From the NCBI GenBank assembly GCA_946902985.2, contig OX336389.2, positions 126,329,572-126,393,571 on the forward strand: a DNA stretch of 64,000 nt, read 5' to 3'. This document shows, one piece after another, positions 1 through 11,535 of this stretch (position 1 is the stretch's first letter; every line of letters begins with the position of its first letter). A model generated the notes under the pieces. The model was not told where the DNA came from. It did no database searches and worked only from the letters and a program-made list of their open reading frames with translations. Position numbers and translations under genes: made by a program. The DNA comes from Meconema thalassinum. Lineage: Eukaryota > Arthropoda > Insecta > Orthoptera > Tettigoniidae.

Positions 1-1204
1 AGTACCAACCGCCGACAGATACAGAGCAGTCAGGGTGTTTGTTCCAACAGCTAGGAATGGGTAGTTGCTATTTAGTCACACAACTACGGCTGCGAGGTTT
101 ACCATTTTCATTTGTTGCTTTATTAAGAACGAGTCTGTTAATGTTACTCGCAGAGCATTTCATCAGGAATTTCTGGATATTTAAGTGCCTTCAAAGACCG
201 TAGTTCGCAAGGTTGTGGTGAAGTTCAAAACTACAGGGTCAGGTTTACAGATATGTTGCGTTACGATGGATTTAAAATGTGAGGACATTAATGCTAGATT
301 ATTATGGTCATCGAGAAAGTCTTCGCAAAAACTTTCTCAACAGGCCAGCTTGTCATATTCGGCAGCTTGGAAGGCTAGAAAATTATCAACCCACTGGCAA
401 TTTCTAGGTATTTGCCATGGAGTCAGTGCACACCCATTCTTGCAATATTGCACTTTTTTTTGTGTATATAAAAATTTAAATAGGGTTTTATGGTATTATA
501 AAACATCAACAAATGTCCTGTATACAGCGTATTTACATTTAAATACACCGTGTTCGTCGTGCCTAAATGTACGTTGCTTGTTTGCTGGCTCGATGGCTCG
601 GGTATCATCAGAGATCGCCGTTCGTCAGTTGCAGCTTTGTCACCCGAGTTTAGGCTTGTCGGCTGAAGTGGGGCAAGAGAGGATGTGTATCAACTATAGC
701 AGAAGCGGAGCCACATCCTTGCCTGGCAAAAAGAACGGCGCATGCTCCGTTTCATTTCCTCGCTCACAACTGTGTGACACTTGACAGAAGAAGAAGATGT
801 GTTGACCGTTACAGTGTGCAGGAGCTACCGCACTATCTGTTGGAGAATTAGTGTGCCAAGTAGTGTTCCAGGCGCATTTTGAAAGGTTGTGGCTTTACAC
901 AGTCCGTAGCACCAGTGCCATTTGATTTGGATTGCACATTTAAATATCACATCTATACAGCCAACTGTATGAATATTATAAAGTATATAGTTGTAACAGT
1001 GAATTAAGTTTCACTAACATTTCTTTATAATTGACAGATTTTCAAGGTCCGGTATGATTGTATTTGGTGACCTTGGCCGTGGCAAGTATTTGTCAGAAGT
1101 GTGTTTTAAAAGCGTGGAATATTTGAGAGCATGTTTATTATTAAGTATTTCTTTATACATCTTGTTTTCATCGCTTGTCCTCCCAGCTTGGCTTCACCCA
1201 CGGC
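1..1204. other. No recognisable gene
   Basis: AT-rich sequence without a recognisable gene or element boundary. An open frame of about 600 bases (185-784) lacks an ATG at its 5' end, resembles no family I know and has no flanking splice signals I would trust, so I treat it as a chance open frame. Confidence 0.5.
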
Positions 1205-1512
1205 CTTTGCAAGGTAACATTCCTCTACCGTCGTAAGGACGATGTCTGGGAACCAAACACAGTTTGTAGGCTGATACAACTGGGGATGGTGACAGGTGAC
1301 CACTAACTTGGGTCTAATGAAGGGTCAGGGAAGGGATTTTGACCGTTGGCCTCAAAGGAACCGTTCTGGTATTTGCTTAGTGGTGAAAATGGGAAACCAC
1401 GAAAAACATTTTCAGGACGGCCAAGGTGGGATTCGCGATTCGAACCCATGCTCTCTCGATGTCAGTGAGGCACGAGGTAGCCCGATAGCGCTCTCGGCCA
1501 CTGTGGCCGTTA
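1205..1512 (-). mobile_element. tRNA-derived SINE, minus orientation
   Basis: The right end reads, on the minus strand, as a tRNA-like head: an A-box-like TGGCCGAGAGCG near 1500 and a B-box-like GGTTCGAATCGC at 1436-1447. It is followed by a body containing the 'gggaaaccacgaaaa' type of sequence that recurs in other SINEs here (e.g. 54180-54215). These promoter boxes are those used by RNA polymerase III. No clear target duplication was found, so both ends are approximate. Confidence 0.65.
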
Positions 1513-1689
1513 TTTATACATGTATTATTATGGATACTGTTCAGGATTTCCAAACTACGGTATTGCCTCGTCCCAAGTTACTCTGCAAGAAAAGGTGGCC
1601 GTAAGAGAGAAGGAAAGACCTATTTCAAACCTGAATTTAATTCAAACGTTCCTGTGCGAAGGGAAGGCTAGGAATCACTTATTCCTTGA

Positions 1690-1855
1690 TGAAGTGTATA
1701 GCAAATACGAGTGAGCTTGTGGCTGTAAACTAACCAAAAGGATGTATTGTTTGCCGTGCTTAATGTTTGTATTGAAGTGTATAGCAAATATGAGTGAGCT
1801 TGTGGCTGTAAACTAACCAAAAAGATGTATTGTTTGCCATGCTTAATGTTTGTGT
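1690..1855. repeat. Tandem duplication, 2 x 83 bp
   Basis: Two adjacent 83-bp copies begin with TGAAGTGTATAGCAAATA at 1690 and 1773 and differ at only a handful of positions. The near identity indicates a recent duplication. No coding content recognised. Confidence 0.9.
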
Positions 1856-2949
1856 GTGACTACTACCTTGACCAAAACAGGGTTTACTGACCTAGGATAT
1901 TTAAAACAAAAAATTGCTCTCGGCACACCGGAAGGCGGAGGTAGATCACTGGGCAAAGAAAAATGTTTCGATTCACTAAATTTGCCAATTGTTGTGTAGG
2001 CCTAGTAGGCTATAAAAGTTCCACATGTTTAGCATACAATAATTCCTAAGACATTTTGCTCATCCCTTGGCGTAAGGGTGGGCCATATCAAATATTCTTT
2101 CAGACAAAAATTATAGGTATTTTTAGAGGAGTATTAACCATTTTGAACTGTTTTGATATTGGGCCTATTAAGAGAGGTATAATCATTTTTTCTCAAAACT
2201 CCATTCTTCCCACCCCTTTGGCGAAAGGTTGGTGCTATAAGAAAACTTTACTAAGATAAGTTTTGGCCCTTATTCGAAGAATAGTATGAAAGTTATAGCG
2301 ATACTTCATTTTTTCAAAAAGCCCCCCCCCCCCCCCCCCCCCCGGTCCATTTTTTGCCCATTAATGAACTCGACCGAGATTTTGAATGGTTATATTTTAT
2401 ATGTAAATTTGAAAGCGCTTGGTGCGAATGACGGCAATCATCATGTCCACGAGATAGTTATACATATAATATTTAAATGATATATAAACTTGAGAACTGG
2501 TGGTTTTGGGGAATGGGGGATTTGAAACGTGAAGATATGCCAAACCTTTCCGGAAGTCGTTAACTGGCAAAATATAAACAATCAAAAGGGTACATGAATG
2601 CAGAATTGGAATTGCATGTACTATGAAAATACGAAATCACACACCAGCTTCACTGTGCATTCAGGAGGGAACATAGAGCAGCATAATATCGAGGAGTCAA
2701 AGACCCGACTCCAAGTAGCACTAGTGAACTTGGAGAAAATAATGCGAGTAACATCGTGATGAGACTGTTCTTTTGTGTGCTGAGGTATGCATCCATTTAT
2801 ATCAAATTAAGATTAATTTTTTGAAGAGTGCACACCCATAATTTTCACCACCAGCCACCACTGCAACCATACAAAAATACTCATGTTTAAGAGACCCAGT
2901 GACAAAAACCAACTAGCGTACTGTAATTGTTTTCTTCAGTCCGCGCATG
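1856..2949. other. Unannotated AT-rich stretch with a poly-C run
   Basis: No gene is recognised. A cytosine homopolymer of about 20 bases lies at 2323-2343. The part from about 2690 may contain eroded N-terminal sequence of the mariner-like transposase that follows, but I could not align it with confidence. Confidence 0.4.
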
Positions 2950-3540
2950 ACAGTATTTTAGATCCATAGTTAGTGATTTTCAGTGATGAGGTGTGGTTTC
3001 AATTACATGGGCATGTGAACTCACAAAACAATCAATGCTGATTACCTTTGAACCCAAGACTGATACACCAAAACCCCCTGCATGACCCTAAAATCAGCAA
3101 GTGGTGTGCAGGAATTGAGAAAAGACTTATTGGCCCAATTTTTTAATTTATTAATTTTGCTCGATACATTCAGCTTATTTTGAATGCCTTCTTTTCCCAG
3201 TTAACAGACGAGGAAAGATTGTAAGTTTTTTTTTTTCCAACAAGACTATGCCACTACGCATACTGCATACAATTCATTGGACATAAAAAGTTATGCATTT
3301 GGTGATTTTGCAGGATTGTAGCCACCTCAAAGCCCGGTCTTAACACCGTGTGATTTTTGTTTCTGGGGAAGTTTAAAAGATAAACTGTACATATCTTATC
3401 CCCATACTCAAGTAGTGCTGGAGAACAATATACAGAAGCAGATAGCGGAAGAGTTACTACGTGTCAATGCCAGTCCACGGTACAACGACTGCCTGTCAAC
3501 TAATGGAGATCATTTCCAGCATCTTCTGTGGAAAGGGAAG
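2950..3540 (+). pseudogene. Mariner/Tc1-superfamily transposase pseudogene (catalytic part)
   Basis: Read across frames on the plus strand, this stretch encodes pieces of a DDE transposase. A segment reading FSDEVWFQLHGHVNSQN (from about 2974) carries the first catalytic Asp context. Next comes LHDPKISKWCAG with RLIGPIFF, then FFQQDYATTRTA around 3230-3265, which corresponds to the usual QQDGATAHTA block with the second Asp. A degraded SPDLTPCDF-like block follows around 3325-3355, and GDHFQHLLW lies near 3505-3530. These blocks are typical of IS630/Tc1/mariner-type transposases in insect genomes. Frameshifts and stops separate them, so it is inactive. No terminal repeats were found, so the element limits are unknown. 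It does not belong to the mariner family at 15.3 and 42.9 kb. Confidence 0.75.
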
Positions 3541-3726
3541 TTCTTTGTTTGTATATTTGATAATTTCAAGATGGCCACTATGCACTAAATTCAGTGAATT
3601 AATGGTATCGAGAGCTTTTATATGTTACTCCTCACTCACTAAATTTCACATTAATTGTGCTATTATATCATGAGTTAATGATATTCAAGTGAGAATATGC
3701 TCAGCCAACATCATGAACAGTGGGAT

Positions 3727-3804
3727 TCAGGAAATTTTATGTTATTCTGGGTACAAACTTTAACATAAACATAGAAAGTAGAATAACATAAAATGTCCTG
3801 AATT
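3727..3804. repeat. Short fold-back (inverted repeat)
   Basis: TCAGGAAATTTTATGTTATT at 3727 is answered by AATAACATAAAATGTCCTGA ending near 3804, giving a stem of about 20 bp with a loop of roughly 35 bases. It lies just downstream of the mariner-like pseudogene and could be a foldback MITE or the remnant of its terminus. Confidence 0.75.
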
Positions 3805-4076
3805 TTGCAGTTCAAGCGTTTTTTTTTCAGTTTTTCTCAATAAATTAGAAAATGCAGGGGGGGGGGGGGTCCGCCGAGATGGGTAGATAAACGGTGAATC
3901 CTGTTGCTGGCGGGCTGTGTCCAGGGGCTCTCCTGGATCCTATCTTCACTGGCGGGTAAAGGCTCCTCAAGTACTTTGAGTTATTCATTATATTCGAAAT
4001 TTTCAAGATGGCCACCTCGCGTTGTATTCAGTATGTTATTCATATAGCTTATTTCAGCGACGTCCTTCACATGATA

Positions 4077-4868
4077 AAGTGAGGCCCTTCTCTACAGAAC
4101 GGAACCTCGCAGGTGCCATGAAGCGGCCGGGCCACAATGTATAGCCGCCTGTCGAGCAAGGAACTGCCGTTAGCAGCAGCTTAGCACCCAACTAGTTCAA
4201 CACATTTACACTTTTGACCGTAATTAATAATTATTATTGCTTACATGAATTTCAGAGTAGTTGCTGGAAACACTGTCCATTTTCTTAAATATTGCACCAG
4301 TTCCTTCCTCAGTTTAGGGGCTGTGACAACGCGGTCATGTAGCCCTGAACAATGCACCAGCTTTGCATACAAAGCCCATATACGGTTGTACATTAATGCT
4401 CAATTGAGATGCAGTATTGGTACACTTGCTGAAAGTCATCCTCACTGTGTACAGTATTTCGTATCAGCGCAGTTATTTCATTCTCGAGAGCCAACAGAGT
4501 ACGCGGATTGTTACTGAATACCTTTTGTTTGAGGTTCCCCCCAAAAATAAAAATTGCACGGCACTGAAATGTACAAACACAATTTACTTCTTGGGAAGAT
4601 AAGTTTCCACTAGGAAGATGCGTTGTTTTGTTCTATAACATAATAATATTCACAGGATAAGAGGTAGGCTATAGTACTTCACCAGTCTTACTTATCTCAA
4701 CTAAATTATTTTGCTAGCTCCGTTGTAACGAATTGTACGACAGCATCCCATGCTTTCCAAACTGCTGTTGTGTAATCGTTAAATGCCAGACACCTGGCAG
4801 AGTCTCAATGCTCTCCGCCTGTCACAAGGCCCAGTCGAGGCTCCGCTTTATAAAGAAGGGCCTCACTG
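4077..4868. mobile_element. TA-flanked MITE, CAGTGAGGCCCTTCT ends
   Basis: The left end (AAGTGAGGCCCTTCTCTA) and the reverse complement of the right end (CAGTGAGGCCCTTCTTTA) match. Both termini abut TA dinucleotides (4075-4076 and 4869-4870). TA duplication and a CAGT start are usual in the Tc1/mariner/pogo superfamily. The interior, 790 bp, holds no recognisable transposase, so this is a non-autonomous derivative. A short fragment of a SINE 3' end lies inside near 4313-4352. Confidence 0.75.
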
Positions 4869-4999
4869 TACTTCTTTCTTACTGTTGTCGCTGCTTCATT
4901 TGAGGGGCTTGGACATTTTGGCAATTTAACCAACAAGGCGAAGTGAAATTTGATACAGCAAATGTTTATTTACATTGTACTGCGCTGACATCTAATTTA

Positions 5000-5670
5000 G
5001 TACAATTGTTTACATAAACTCAAGATGGCGGCTGTGCAAAACTTCAAAATTAAGTTTTCATTTCTTGGGTCCTAATCATTCAATCGAAGTCAACGTTTCA
5101 ATAATGAACCTACGCAATAATCTTCATCTAATGGTTGATAACTCTATGGTCCACATATATAAAAATTCCACATGGCGACCATCCGAAATATTTAGACGGC
5201 TCTATATATCTACGAATCTATTGCAGCAATCAAACTGAAATTTTGTATTATGATAGAGGCTATTAATTCAAGTTCACCTATGTGACTGTTTATAATCTGT
5301 TTATAAACCAACATGGCGACCAAGCAAAATGTATACATTTAAATGGATTTTTCTTGCGACTTTTCATCCGAGCGCTGTGAAACATGGCACGGTATATCTT
5401 CAAACAAGCCTTAATAAACTGACGTCTAATGAAATTTTATGAGAATTTAAAAATGTCGGCTGTGCAATTTTCGAAAATCTTGTCTTAATTTCTCATAGGA
5501 TATATGAAAATAGGCTATTTAGTTCTTCACGGAACTACTTGTTTGACTTGAGATACGACTCACGTTACGCATTATACATTGAGCCCCAAATTATTTGATT
5601 CTATCGTCTGTGAATAGAAATAATGGCGAATATTCAATTCACCAAGGTTATTCTTTTGGGCAAGGTGAGT
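5000..5670. repeat. Degenerate tandem array, ~145-bp period
   Basis: The motif 'atggcg' in similar contexts recurs near 5024, 5172, 5310, 5450 (as atgtcgg) and 5622. The spacing is about 140-170 bases, and each is followed by an A/T-rich segment. Related segments occur at 3563 and 4003 (caagatggcca). The units are strongly diverged, and no function is evident. Confidence 0.5.
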
Positions 5671-5763
5671 AATGAAATCTAGCGAAGTTCCAGTTTCGAC
5701 CGCCGGGTGATACCCAACGCCCCAGTGATGGAAGGTCGTAGGTATGGCTTACTATCTGCTGAT
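5667..5763 (+). repeat. 97-bp segment repeated exactly at 32502-32598 (inverted)
   Basis: By eye, this 97-base block is identical to the reverse complement of 32502-32598, while the flanking sequence differs completely. It begins GAGTAATGAAATCTAGCGAA and ends near CTTACTATCTGCTGAT. Such identity is out of keeping with the decay of surrounding repeats. It is probably part of a young repeat family or of a conserved functional core. Confidence 0.9.
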
Positions 5764-5944
5764 TTCCAACCAACTACAGCACTCTTAAATCTAAGGATGT
5801 ATAATGTAAAATCATTATAGCGGCACAGCTATTTCAGACAGATTTAGTTCGAAATTATCAAAGGCAAATGCTCGACGACATAATGTACTTTACTTATAGC
5901 TTATTCATGCTTTCATGTCACATTACAGGGACAGAATTTTATCG

Positions 5945-6050
5945 TGTAATTGTGGTCTACCGAGCAGCATGCTGACAATTGTGTAAGAAATGAATTTTAG
6001 ACGGTTCGAATCCCATCTCAGCAGGGGGTTTTCTTTTTGCATGCCAATTT
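5945..6050 (+). repeat. Possible tRNA-like SINE head
   Basis: A possible A-box (GTGGTCTACCGAGCAGC) is followed about 60 bases later by GGTTCGAATCCC, a good B-box match. The arrangement resembles the tRNA-like segments at 8157 and 8648. No acceptor stem closes, so this is not a tRNA gene. Confidence 0.35.
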
Positions 6051-6323
6051 TTGTTTAATTTATATGCTCTAATTATAATATACAAATTCCTGCACGCATT
6101 TTCATATTAATCCCATATTCTCGGTTCCTGCACACCATGCTCCGGTCATCAAATAAGATAGGGATATTTTTAAAATAATTGGAAGATTAAAATAATTGGG
6201 AAAAAATTTCACCTCTTACTACAACTAAAATATCTTGACAAGTATTTCTGATACTACTGTTGTTGTCTTAAGACACTATCCACACTACAGCACATTAACC
6301 AATGAGCCCCAACTTACTGTATA

Positions 6324-7221
6324 CAGTAAGCTCTCAATTATCCGCGGGCGGTTTATCCGCAATCCGCGGTGCCTGTAGGAGAACATTTTTATTAAAAAAG
6401 GAAGGTTTTGTAACCGAAAATTATTTCTCAAAAATAGAAATAAAGTTACTAAATATTTAAACGTAATAAAAATCGTAAATCGCAAATACAGTACAGTACA
6501 CTTATTAATGTACAGTACAACACGTGTACAGTAGTTCAGTATTGTATATAGGTATACACACTGTACGTAGTGTGTGCTTGAGCAGTTTTGGACGCGACCA
6601 GAGGCACTAGAGATCTTTGTTTACTTAGCGTGCGAGTGAATCACCTGACCAGTGAGTCATCTGCACGTGCAAGGTGTCTGCCACTGTTGACTCACCCCCT
6701 TCCCCGCAATCCGCACATCAATACAGCATTAGTTCAGTTTAACTCCTATATTCTTGGGTTTAACTCAATCGTTCAAACTGTTTGCATCGTTCGTGAAGAA
6801 CCAAGTTGTGAGTTGTCCAAGTTGTGTGTGTGTGTGTCTACCTTTTGTGCGTTTTATTTTGAAATGGCAGCGAAAAGGAAGAAAGTGGTTTTGCCAATCC
6901 AAGATAAATTAGAACTCATAAGAAGTGTTGAAAATGGTGCATCTAAGAAACAAATGTGCTTGCGCTATGGAATTGGAGAAAGCACCGTAAGGGACATAAT
7001 GAAGCAAAAGGACAAGTTGATAGAATTTGCGTCTTCTTCAGACAACACATCGACGATGAAAAAGAGAAAAACCATGAAAAATAGCACCTATGAAGAACTA
7101 GATTCGGCTTTATTAGAGTGGGTTACTCAGTAAGAAGTCAGGGCACTCCAATACCAGCAATTTTGCGGCTTATTTGCAGTATCCGCGCCAGTCAATTCCG
7201 CAGATAATCAGGAGTTTACTG
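6324..7221 (+). mobile_element. Internally deleted Tigger/pogo element
   Basis: The terminal inverted repeats are CAGTAAGCTCTCAATTATCC at the left and, read in reverse, CAGTAAACTCCTGATTATCT at the right. Each is bordered by a TA duplication (6322-6323, 7222-7223), as expected for the Tc1/mariner/pogo superfamily. At 898 bp it is far shorter than an autonomous element of about 2-3 kb, because the transposase was cut after its DNA-binding domain. It interrupts a local repeat whose relatives lie at 5560-5670 and 7290-7495. Confidence 0.85.
6864..7133 (+). pseudogene. Tigger/jerky-like transposase, N-terminal HTH only
   Basis: This 89-residue frame starts at the ATG at 6864, with [19 protein letters not shown] at its N-terminus. 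The longer open frame upstream has no ATG in a sensible position. Residues 8-50 form a CENP-B/pogo-type helix-turn-helix ([17 protein letters not shown], then [11 protein letters not shown]). The protein stops at 7131 where the CENP-B-type second DNA-binding domain should continue, and a short out-of-frame remnant follows. The DDE catalytic domain is wholly missing. It is non-functional as a transposase, although a short DNA-binding product could in principle be made. Confidence 0.85.
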
Positions 7222-7780
7222 TATTAAAATAATTTGTCATCAAATAAATATATTAATACAATTGGAAGAAATCTTATATATTAAAAAAATTGGGGAGAAA
7301 TTTCACCTTTTAGTTTTACTATAACTGAATTATCTTGACAAGGAATTGTGCTACGATGACGTATGTTGGCTTGAGACACCATGCGCGTTACGCACTGTCA
7401 CTCGAGCCCCAACTTGCTTGATTTGGTTATCCGTGTTTTAAAATAACTGCGAATATTCATTTCACCAATATCATTCTTCTGGCCGTAGTGAGGGGAGGAG
7501 GGAGTCAAGCGATCTGCAACACGCACGCAACCAGGAGCCAGATGGCCTGCTCCGCTGCAACATGCAAGCACTGGGAGGCTGGCTGGCATTTTGTTTCAGG
7601 ATGCGTTCTTAGAGGTTGTTTGTGCTCTCAGCATTATGATTCATATATACTACGAGTCGGAGGCGAACTCAATCATAGATGCTACAGATGTTATAACAAG
7701 TAGTTCCGCGAAGACCTAAATAGCTTTTATTTCTTAAAATTTAAAGATTCAATCCTTATTCCCGCAATTAGATCGATTTA

Positions 7781-9524
7781 GGGCCAGTTATACGAACTCG
7801 GGTTATACCTCGGCTAAAGTTATCTCTGTAGTTAGCGCAGAATTGAGTTGTACGACATTGGTATAAGAGATAATCCGGGTATAAACGAAGGCATAGCTAA
7901 CCGGGCATGGAATGGCGAGCTATCTGCTTATACCGAGTATATATATATGGCGGACGGGAGAGACCGCTACAACATCCGAAGTTAAATCATCGCAAACTCT
8001 TAATTTCAGTGAGCTATTCATAAATGTACATGAGAACGTATAATTTTAATAGCAGCACAATAATTACACACACATTTTTACAGACAAAATACCAAAGCAA
8101 GCCAGCGACATTACAAATGTAAGCATCATATGCATTGTCTTCGGCACTGAACGCCATGTCGCAGTGGTCCAATGGTTAGCGCGCCGGACTCACAACGAAA
8201 GAACGTCAATTTTGTGGATCGAACCCCACCATTTCCAACTTTTTTTGCTTATTAGTTTTTGTTTCTATGTTATGCTTGGTGTTTCTGCATTTTCTTTTAT
8301 ATGTAGCCTACCAGTAATCACTTGGGGGTGATCCTAGGTTCAACATGGCAATTAATAATAACTCCGCGTCAGTCGAGAGCATCATGCTGGAGATGCCAGG
8401 AATTAATGTAGAAAGTGATGCAAAGGCTCACTTATTAGAATTTAAAAAAAAAAAAAAAAAAAAAGAACTTAAATCATCGCAAACTCTTAATTCGAGTGAA
8501 CTATTCATATATGTACATGCAAATGCATAATCTTAATAGCATCACAGTAATTACATACATATTATTACAGAAAATAACGAAAGCAGGTCACTGACATTAC
8601 GTGCGTAAGCATCATATGCGCAGTCTTCAGAAAATTACGTTAGGTAGCGGTGGTCCAGTGGCTAGCATGCTATTCTCGCGAGTATAAATTTACTATTTTT
8701 GCGGATCAAATCTCACCAGATCCAACGTTTTTTGCTTAATATTGTTTTGTTTTTAGGTTATGCTTGGTGTTTCTGTATTATCTTATATATGTACCGGTAA
8801 TCATTTGGGGTGATCCTTGGTTCAACAGGGTATTAATAATAACTTAGCGTCAGCCAAGAGCCTAGGATACCGTATTCATAATTATTCAAGAGAACATTCA
8901 TGCTGATGCGGAGGATCCATTAATAGAAATAATATTTCTGCAAAGGAGAAAAGCAAAGAAGATCAGACAAAGGCCGGCTCATTTTCTGAACTGTGATGAA
9001 AATTAATTCTTTATAGGGTTCAGACAGGAAAAATACACAGTTTTGAGGTTATTAGATCAAATTATCGATGGACTGGAACATATGACTGACAGGTAATATG
9101 TATGATAATAATATGTAGTAGCCTATCCTGCACCTACCGGTACTTAATTCTTGGATATGCTATATTAGTTTGCATTATATTTATGTATAGCCTACGATTT
9201 ATACTATTATTTGTAACCAATGCATGGATTTATTATGGTATGTTTGTCCACGGCCGTGGTTTGTTATTCTCACGGCCTCTCATGGAGTATCGCAGTGGTC
9301 AATTCGATATTCATCTGTTTCCAAAGAAGTTCAAATTTCGTGTCAATATGTCCACAAAGTTAGCTCCGTTTGTTACCAACTTAGCTAGTCTCTCAGACAA
9401 ACATGGAATAGCGAGCCCCAGAATAAAATCTTGCCGTACAACCCACCTTTAGAGATATACCGAGGAAGACGCTAGCCCAGGTATAGCTATTCCGATGAAT
9501 AACCCGAGTTCGTACAACTGGGAC
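7781..9524 (+). mobile_element. PIF/Harbinger-type element remnant
   Basis: The left end GGGCCAGTTATACGAACTCG matches the inverted right end GTCCCAGTTGTACGAACTCG, and both continue GGTTAT. The flanking triplets are TTA and TCA, a plausible eroded 3-bp target duplication of the Harbinger class. Around 8965-9090 the plus strand encodes RPAHFLNCDEN, a stop, FFIGFRQEKYTVLRLLDQ and IIDGLEHMTDR. This resembles the N-terminal region of HARBI1-like transposases. The catalytic domain is not visible. A tandem duplication of about 487 bp occupies the left half. Confidence 0.65.
7978..8900 (+). repeat. Tandem duplication (~487 bp) containing tRNA-like promoter
   Basis: Unit 1 begins near 7978 and unit 2 at 8465, both with AAATCATCGCAAACTCTTAA. 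They stay aligned through 'gttatgcttggtgtttctg' and 'gattcctaggttcaac'-like segments. Each unit carries a tRNA-like segment: TGGTCCAATGGTTAGCG at 8166 with GGATCGAACCCC near 8216, and an eroded equivalent at 8652. A poly-A run (8442-8464) separates the units, which suggests two SINE-like insertions in tandem rather than simple DNA duplication. Confidence 0.7.
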
Positions 9525-9529
9525 TCAGA

Positions 9530-9915
9530 GAATATCTTTATCTACGGATTTATGCTGGTAGCACTGGCATTATAAGATTTGCTCAAAATATACCTGAAAT
9601 AATGTGATCTAATAGAGCAGTGGCTTCTGAGATAATTACAGTCTATGGCTCAAATGCTCAGGGCGCCAAGTGGTTGTTGTTGGCACTGCTCTATCTGAGA
9701 ATGTGCACATGTATTGCATATGTTATGGGCTTATGACATACACTGTAGATACAAAACTTGGCAGAAATTCAGTGAATGTTATGGGCATTTAGTTAAACAT
9801 GAAACCTATAAGCGTACGTAGACTCAGGGGCGGAAAGCACGGTGGGGGGAGGGGGACGGGACAAGCCAAAATTTTTAAGTAACCTACCCTTAAGAATAAA
9901 AGTAAAATAACCAGA
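9530..9915. other. No recognisable feature
   Basis: AT-rich sequence with a short G-rich run at 9840-9860. Nothing codes or repeats recognisably here. Confidence 0.4.
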
Positions 9916-10060
9916 AAGTATTCTCAGGGATACTACCGGTAACGAAAGTAACTAATTTTGCAAGCAGGTAATGGAGGTAACATTAAGTAGCTAATTTTTA
10001 AGCTGGATAGTTGGAGGTAACAAAAATTCGCCGCCGATTGCGTAATAAAGCTATATATAT
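9916..10060 (+). repeat. Left arm of a large inverted repeat
   Basis: Blocks such as GGTAACGAAAGTAACTA, 'ttttgcaag', 'agtagctaatttttaa', 'gaggtaac' and CGATTGCGTAATAAAGCT reappear in the same order on the opposite strand at 16622-16850. The arms are about 6.6 kb apart and diverged by small indels. They may be the ends of one old, large transposon or two opposed copies of one repeat. Confidence 0.7.
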
Positions 10061-11085
10061 TCCCGTGCCCGACTTAAGGAAATGCGTACTGAGGATACTT
10101 TGAGTGGTATACTTGGGTTCAACATATATTTTAATTATCAAGAAGAGGTTTTAGTTTAGTGTGAAATATTGTTCTGAATTATTAGGGACCCTGACTTTTC
10201 GCGAGACTTATTCGCGAAATCTTCCAAAAACTCAGAAATCTATCATTTCTGTTATTGCCCTCTTTCGAGACTATCTCAAATTAAAGTTGCAATCTTGCAA
10301 AATGATAACTGTTTCGAAAAAAAATCACGGGAATAACATGGGAATACCGGTACATATATTTAAAAAATCTCTCCGTCTCGTAAGTTTGCGACATCCAGTA
10401 TGGTTAATTCGAAATTCCGTTATATGACGATATTTACTTCGAACTTTCGTTCCATCCGATATATTAGAATCTAACTGGTTATCTCTAAAACGTGTATAAA
10501 TATATAATTCGCGATTCGAATGAAAATGTGCCATATTGTGGCATTGTTCGCGCATTCATCTCAGAATAATTCGTAATATTCGATACCTGCTTCCAACGTA
10601 CATCAAGACGACCAGCTGATCGCACGACTAGCCTGCAGGAATGTCGTCAAACGGGCCGAGATTGACGCCGGTTGAGTAAAATCATAAAACCCGTGCCCGA
10701 TCATGAACCTGTGACAACGAGGACTGCGGGAATCCCGTCAAAGGTGATTGGGCACCAATCACGAAACATACCAAAACCTACTCGCCACTTTTCCCATGAC
10801 CGTGTTCTTAAAAACGCACGGGGAGAGAGAAGTGCATCAATCCACTTAAAAACGGAATTGACTACGTAGCATTGCGATACTCATTTCTCCTCGAGATCCA
10901 CCGCCAACTCCCAACCACAGCATAGGGACGGCGGGAATCATGGCATCCTACTTCCGAGCGGCGCCGACCGTAAACATGCCCAACCTCGAACTTGCCTTAG
11001 CCATTCTGCTAGGACAGTTAGACAGGCAGTCAATCATTGAACTGCCGGGACTGGCGCCAATTGGATAATATCGCGTTATCAGTAG

Positions 11086-11533
11086 GGACCGGATTTTAAA
11101 AAAATGCATATGCGCATATGCAAATGCATATTTTGAGGGTGTACTGGATGTTTTGCATATTCTGAACATAACAGCATATTATAGCACATACAGTTGAAAT
11201 TAAGTATAATTTAAAACATATTGAACAAAATAAGTTTCGCCTGCGTGTTGGACATCCCTCGTAAGCAACTTTCTGAGCAACAGATAACGAGATGACAGTA
11301 CTCGTACTTGACGCAATGCTGCCTGGCTATTTGAAGAAGGGAATGGGGTGGGACATTTCTTTCACCATCTCGACAGCCAGTAGCCCGGTGTTAGTTTTGT
11401 GAGGAGTTTCTTCAGTTAATGTGTTACTTTATTCTTAGTCTGCATATCCTTAACTCAAAATGCCTAAAGAGAAGAGCAGAAAGCAATTATTAAAGCAGTG
11501 GGTGTCAGGTAATGGTGATTATTCAACTGATGG
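11086..11533 (+). mobile_element. DNA-transposon fragment with GGGACCGG end and short ORF start
   Basis: It follows TA within the tandem array and begins GGGACCGGATTTTAAAAAAA, then an AT-rich TGCATATGC palindromic stretch. At 11460 an ATG opens MPKEKSRKQLLKQWVSGNGD, followed by YSTDG and a stop at the junction with the next element. The start resembles the beginning of CGGBP1-like BED/hAT-type proteins of arthropods (MPK..., then FSTDG). That assignment rests on a very short stretch. The right-hand part seems lost or displaced by the nested element. Confidence 0.4.
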
Positions 11534-11535
11534 CT

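Noticed and set aside
185..784. 199-codon open frame
   Set aside because: It lacks an ATG at its 5' end and has no recognisable domain, splice signals or codon-use argument. A frame of this size can occur by chance in 64 kb.
2323..2343. Poly-C run as a functional element
   Set aside because: Simple homopolymer. Similar G/C runs (3858, 13068, 41091, 41670) occur without common context.
8157..8240. tRNA gene
   Set aside because: The A- and B-box-like segments are present, but the acceptor and anticodon stems do not pair. It is a SINE-type promoter.
9102..9452. 116-codon frame inside the Harbinger remnant
   Set aside because: Hydrophobic N-terminus only, no transposase motif and not in the frame of the HARBI1-like piece. 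Considered chance.
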